A stretch of DNA of 8,104 bases, from NCBI GenBank assembly GCA_009786175.1, contig WQTQ01000110.1:1-8104 (forward strand), read 5' to 3'. The position numbers and the translations under genes are program-made. Source of the DNA: Bacillota bacterium. GTDB lineage: Bacteria; Bacillota_A; Clostridia; Lachnospirales; WQUN01. A model generated the notes under the pieces. The model was not told the origin of the DNA. It saw only the letters and a program-made list of their open reading frames with translations, and made no database searches. Shown in pieces: positions 6,376 through 8,104 of the stretch. Within the stretch, counting starts at the first letter, position 1. Each line of letters opens with the position of its first letter.

Positions 6376-6852
6376 TTACTCGGCAGTTTCTTCTGCCGGT
6401 TCTTCTACGGTTACAGTAACATCTTCGACTACAGTGTTTTCGTCATTTACGACAGTTTCTTCCACTGTAGCAACAGCATCTTCAATAATGTCTTTTTCCA
6501 CTACAACGGCTTCCACCACTTCCGGCCCGGATGTTTTGGCTTTAGTTTTCTTTGCTTCAGCCTCGTTTAGGTTGATTGTTAAAAACCTAAGCACGTTCTC
6601 CATAAGTCTAAGACGGCTTTCCACCTCGCGTGGTGTGCTGCTTGGGGCAGAGTAGGTGATAAATGTGTAAACACCCTCCGGTTGCTTGGCTATTGGATAG
6701 GCAAGCTTACGGCGACCCCATTTGTCTTCCTTTTCGATGGTTGCGCCAAAGCGGTCTAATAAGCCCCTTACGCGGTCCATTTCGGCCTGCAGAGCTTCAT
6801 CGTCCAAATCTGCCCTTACAATAACGCCCAATTCATACTTGTTTTGTTCCAT
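6376..6852 (-). CDS. rpsF: Ribosomal protein bS6 with an unusually long acidic, Val/Glu-rich tail
   Basis: 158 residues. Residues 1 to about 96 are the S6 core: KYELGVIVRADLDDEALQ, the conserved KWGRRKLAYPIAKQPEGVY at about 44-62, and ENVLRFLTI at about 85-93. S6 binds S18 on the 30S platform. Many S6 proteins are about 95 to 135 residues; here about 62 more follow the core. The tail starts with a Lys/Ala stretch (EAEAKKTKAKTSG) and then turns strongly acidic with repeated valines and glutamates, ending EEPAEETAE. The start is the ATG at 6850-6852 with AGGAGG 10 bases upstream; an in-frame upstream ATG at 6882 would sit ahead of that ribosome binding site and adds non-conserved residues. It is the first gene of the rpsF-ssb-rpsR operon. 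Confidence 0.95.
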   Translation of the reverse strand: MEQNKYELGVIVRADLDDEALQAEMDRVRGLLDRFGATIEKEDKWGRRKLAYPIAKQPEGVYTFITYSAPSSTPREVESRLRLMENVLRFLTINLNEAEAKKTKAKTSGPEVVEAVVVEKDIIEDAVATVEETVVNDENTVVEDVTVTVEEPAEETAE

Positions 6853-6929
6853 TTCCTTTGCACCTCCTGGTCTATGGCACACTGTCTATTGCAATGTGCA
6901 AGGTTTGATTGTGAAAAATTTCGCACAAC
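6853..6929 (-). promoter_or_regulatory. Leader of the rpsF operon with competing base-pairing
   Basis: About 77 bases lie between the predicted start of transcription and the rpsF ATG. On the minus strand TTGCA-CAT-TGCAA (complement of 6889-6901) forms a 5-bp hairpin. The same left arm, CCTTGCAC (complement of 6896-6903), could instead pair with GTGCAAAGG (complement of 6855-6863), allowing one bulge; the latter lies immediately after the AGGAGG site and before the ATG. Upstream, TTGTG and CACAA (within complement of 6906-6925) form another stem. This would fit translational autoregulation of the operon, but that is inference. Confidence 0.35.
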
Positions 6930-6935
6930 CCTGGG

Positions 6936-6964
6936 ATTCTACCAGACTTGTCGCTATTTGTAAA
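6936..6964 (-). promoter_or_regulatory. Sigma-A-type promoter of the rpsF-ssb-rpsR operon
   Basis: On the minus strand TTTACA (complement of 6959-6964) is followed after exactly 17 bases by TAGAAT (complement of 6936-6941). Each differs from consensus at one position. Transcription would begin near 6929 and run leftward into rpsF. The promoter is back to back with, but does not overlap, the ssrA promoter. Confidence 0.8.
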
Positions 6965-6973
6965 GAATTTTTC

Positions 6974-7002
6974 TTGTGAAAATGTCAAAATTGACGTATA
7001 AT
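6974..7002 (+). promoter_or_regulatory. Promoter of ssrA
   Basis: A perfect TATAAT -10 lies at 6997-7002 with TTGTGA at 6974-6979, spacing 17 bases. Predicted transcription starts around 7009, about 20 bases ahead of the mature tmRNA 5' end, consistent with a short leader removed by RNase P. A small inverted repeat GTCAA-AA-TTGAC (6984-6995) lies in the spacer. Confidence 0.75.
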
Positions 7003-7028
7003 ATACATGTATTAATTTACACTTACCC

Positions 7029-7387
7029 GGGGATGTAATGGTTTCGACGGGGATTTTGAAAATTTGGATAGCCATCCGTAGACGGTGCCTGCGTTATCAA
7101 AACCGAACCTTAAAAAAGAAACGACAATAATAAATTAGCATTTGCGGCTTAATTAAAGCCGCCATCGGGCCCGGTTTTCCTGTAGACCGGGGTACCCGGT
7201 GTCGATTATACAGGGAACTTTTGCGCCAGTAGCTTTGCAGCGTAAAAAGATTTAAAAGCTACCAAGGCCATATGCGTGTTAGTTAGCATAGGCCAAGGGA
7301 AACGCCTTAGGGCAAGATAACTAACTATGATGGTAGAAGTTCTTATCTAGAGGTCTTCGGACAGGGGTTCGACTCCCCTCATCTCCA
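7029..7387 (+). ncRNA. ssrA: Transfer-messenger RNA (tmRNA), one-piece form
   Basis: The RNA rescues stalled ribosomes with SmpB and adds a degradation tag. The 5' end GGGGATG (7029-7035) pairs with CATCTCC (7380-7386) to form the tRNA-like acceptor stem. Discriminator A7387 is followed by TAA, so CCA is not encoded. The signature GTAATGGTTTCGACGGGG begins near 7035 and the T arm is around 7362-7378 (GGGGTTCGACTCCCC). The tag frame ends at TAA 7150-7152 and reads ...NDNNKLAFAA. The stop lies in the hairpin GCGGCTT-AATT-AAGCCGC (7144-7161), as expected for helix 5. The pseudoknot region follows, including CCCGG/CCGGG stems near 7168-7200. Length about 359 bases is normal. It is transcribed divergently from rpsF; no clear terminator separates it from hicB. 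Confidence 0.97.
7117..7152 (+). other. tmRNA proteolysis-tag reading frame
   Basis: Reading back in frame from TAA 7150-7152 gives AGA AAC GAC AAT AAT AAA TTA GCA TTT GCG GCT, that is R-N-D-N-N-K-L-A-F-A-A, preceded by AAA and an in-frame TAA at 7111-7113. The alanine carried by tmRNA precedes the first coded residue. The exact resume codon (AAA, AGA or AAC) cannot be settled by eye. The final Ala-Ala is as expected for ClpXP-type recognition, but the ending AFAA replaces the common ALAA. Confidence 0.7.
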
Positions 7388-7390
7388 TAA

Positions 7391-7462
7391 GTAGCTTCAT
7401 CGATGTGACAATAATCAAGTACATTTGCTTGGTTTAATTGTGTTATCGAAATTTAAAGCTAC
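7391..7462 (+). repeat. Nested inverted repeats between ssrA and hicB
   Basis: Three concentric pairs are visible: GTAGCTT (7391-7397) with AAGCTAC (7456-7462), TCGAT (7400-7404) with ATCGA (7445-7449), and AATCAAG (7413-7419) with CTTGGTT (7428-7434, one G-T pair). ACA/TGT (7408-7410 and 7439-7441) adds to the middle. Together they could fold as one long interrupted hairpin ending 14 bases before the hicB start. It begins 4 bases after the tmRNA 3' end. It could act in tmRNA 3' processing, as a weak terminator (TTTAATTG follows the inner stem) or as a structured leader for hicBA. Confidence 0.45.
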
Positions 7463-7476
7463 AAAAAGAGGTTTAT

Positions 7477-7683
7477 ATGCGCCTTAATTTTACCGTAGCC
7501 GTTGTTAAAGATGACAACTGGTATGTAGCAAGTTGTCTGGAAAATTCTGTTGCCTCCCAAGGCAAAACCATTGAAGATGCATTGGATAATTTGAGGGAAG
7601 CATTAGAATTATACTTTGAAGATAACGACGATACACCTACTATAAAGCAAACCTTCATAACAACCATGGAGATTGCTGTTTGA
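7477..7683 (+). CDS. hicB: HicB-type antitoxin, minimal form
   Basis: 68 residues with the HicB partial RNase H-like fold: FTVAVVKDDNWYVASCLE, then VASQGKTIEDALDNLREALELYFED. HicB neutralises HicA by direct binding. The protein ends just after this domain (TFITTMEIAV), so it lacks the C-terminal ribbon-helix-helix or HTH DNA-binding domain of longer HicB proteins; self-repression by this protein alone is therefore doubtful. The ATG at 7477 is chosen because AAAGAGG lies 5 bases upstream and homology begins at MRLNFT; an in-frame ATG at 7438 sits inside the inverted-repeat region. The stop TGA overlaps the hicA ATG by one base (TGATG), implying translational coupling, with antitoxin first. Confidence 0.9.
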   Translation: MRLNFTVAVVKDDNWYVASCLENSVASQGKTIEDALDNLREALELYFEDNDDTPTIKQTFITTMEIAV

Positions 7684-7916
7684 TGGGGTCTAAATATCCG
7701 GTTCTAAAACCTTCGGAAATTATTAAAGCACTTAAAGGGTTCGGTTTTGTATTTAAGTCTCAAAAGGGCAGCCATGCAAAATACGTTAGATCAATTCAAG
7801 GTATGCCAACTAGGATTGTTATCGTACCTATGCATGACGAGGTAGCCAAGGGGACACTGCGGAATATTTTAGAACAAGCCGGGTTATCTATAGATGAATT
7901 TTTGGAAAAGTTGTAG
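7683..7916 (+). CDS. hicA: HicA-type mRNA interferase toxin
   Basis: 77 residues, the typical HicA size. It shows the double-stranded-RNA-binding-like fold: KPSEIIKALKGFGFVFKSQK, then the catalytic motif GSHAKY with His31, the strand RIVIVPMHDEVAKGTLRNIL and the terminal helix AGLSIDEFLEKL. HicA cleaves mRNA and arrests growth when free of HicB. All landmark residues are present, so it looks intact. The start ATG overlaps the hicB stop; a TTG three bases earlier is also possible. Antitoxin-before-toxin order is common in Bacillota hicBA pairs although the reverse of the E. coli order. Confidence 0.93.
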   Translation: MGSKYPVLKPSEIIKALKGFGFVFKSQKGSHAKYVRSIQGMPTRIVIVPMHDEVAKGTLRNILEQAGLSIDEFLEKL

Positions 7917-7928
7917 ATTTTGATTTTC

Positions 7929-7950
7929 TTATAAAAGTGTCATTTTATAA
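7929..7950. repeat. AT-rich perfect hairpin after hicA
   Basis: TTATAAAA (7929-7936) and TTTTATAA (7943-7950) are perfect reverse complements around the 6-base loop GTGTCA. It starts 13 bases after the hicA stop. The stem contains no G or C, so as a terminator it would be weak. It lies 20 bases left of the first DnaA-box-like sequence and could be part of an AT-rich unwinding region. Confidence 0.5.
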
Positions 7951-7969
7951 CACAAAGATTATTGTACAC

Positions 7970-8095
7970 TAGGGATAACTTGATTCCAAATTCCAAAGAT
8001 ATGGCAGAAAAAGAAGAAGTTATCCACAGGTGAGCCGAAAAATGTGCATAGAAAAGCAAGGCAATAAGAGAATCCGTTGAAGATGTGGATAACTT
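7970..8095. other. oriC: DnaA-box cluster, probable edge of the replication origin (oriC)
   Basis: Two perfect DnaA boxes TTATCCACA are present in opposite orientation: 8020-8028 on plus and 8084-8092 on minus. Both are embedded in the same 12-base sequence AAGTTATCCACA (8017-8028, and as TGTGGATAACTT at 8084-8095). A third copy, TAGGGATAACTT at 7970-7981, matches the 12-mer at 10 positions. TGTGCATAG at 8043-8051 is a further 7-of-9 match. No open reading frame crosses the region. The operon rpsF-ssb-rpsR, which lies near oriC in many Bacillota, is 1.1 kb away and transcribed away from it. The dnaA gene may lie just past the right edge. An alternative is a DnaA-regulated promoter. Confidence 0.65.
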
Positions 8096-8104
8096 ATGCC
8101 GCAT

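Noticed and set aside
6853..6882. Upstream ATG at 6882 for rpsF
   Set aside because: The AGGAGG site lies downstream of it and the added residues (MCHRPGGAKE) are translated leader, not part of S6.
6853..6930. Canonical S6:S18-binding leader motif
   Set aside because: The CCG trinucleotide that I associate with that element does not occur in the leader on the coding strand.
6984..6995. GTCAA-AA-TTGAC inverted repeat as an operator in the ssrA promoter
   Set aside because: Arms are only 5 bases in AT-rich sequence, so it may well be chance; it is mentioned only in the promoter entry.
7388..8104. A mobile element or att repeat downstream of ssrA
   Set aside because: No integrase, transposase or repeat of the ssrA 3' end was found downstream within the window.
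1..8104. CRISPR array, tRNA or rRNA genes
   Set aside because: No regularly spaced direct repeats, and no cloverleaf apart from the tRNA-like domain of tmRNA, were seen.

Overview
The window looks like a chromosomal segment of a Bacillota bacterium, most likely an uncultured member of the class Clostridia. The grounds are strong AGGAGG-type ribosome binding sites, the rpsF-ssb-rpsR order, a one-piece tmRNA with no encoded CCA, and gene families common in clostridial genomes. Base composition is moderate, and AT-rich in the intergenic regions. The assignment is inference from gene content and sequence style, not from a database search.

Left part (1-2885). The 3' part of an ADP-ribosylglycohydrolase-family gene runs off the left edge. 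It is followed by a WYL-domain helix-turn-helix regulator on the same strand. That regulator overlaps by 4 bp, tail to tail, with a Gfo/Idh/MocA-type oxidoreductase on the minus strand.

Middle (2886-5566). An intergenic region carries a perfect 9-bp inverted repeat, TAATATGAC-N7-GTCATATTA, next to an extended -10 promoter with no good -35. This looks like an activator- or repressor-controlled promoter. It drives a tight four-gene plus-strand cluster: a tandemly duplicated alpha/beta-barrel-like protein, a SAM methyltransferase, a GNAT acetyltransferase and a membrane protein with an ion-channel-like C-terminus. A bidirectional terminator separates this cluster from the convergent ribosomal operon.

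Right part (5567-8104). The rpsF-ssb-rpsR operon lies on the minus strand behind a near-consensus promoter. The ssrA (tmRNA) promoter diverges from it. ssrA is followed by a hicBA type II toxin-antitoxin pair. The last 190 bases are non-coding and contain a cluster of DnaA boxes, with two perfect, oppositely oriented copies of AAGTTATCCACA and degenerate copies, plus an AT-rich hairpin. Since rpsF-ssb-rpsR lies near oriC in many Bacillota and here points away from this cluster, the right edge is probably the start of the chromosomal origin or dnaA upstream region.

The housekeeping genes (translation, ssDNA binding, ribosome rescue, origin) are ordinary in identity. The less ordinary items are the origin-like box cluster, the palindromic operator, the duplicated barrel protein with its modification-enzyme neighbours, the filter-less channel-like membrane protein, the long acidic tail on S6, the tmRNA tag, and the toxin-antitoxin pair between ssrA and the origin-like region.
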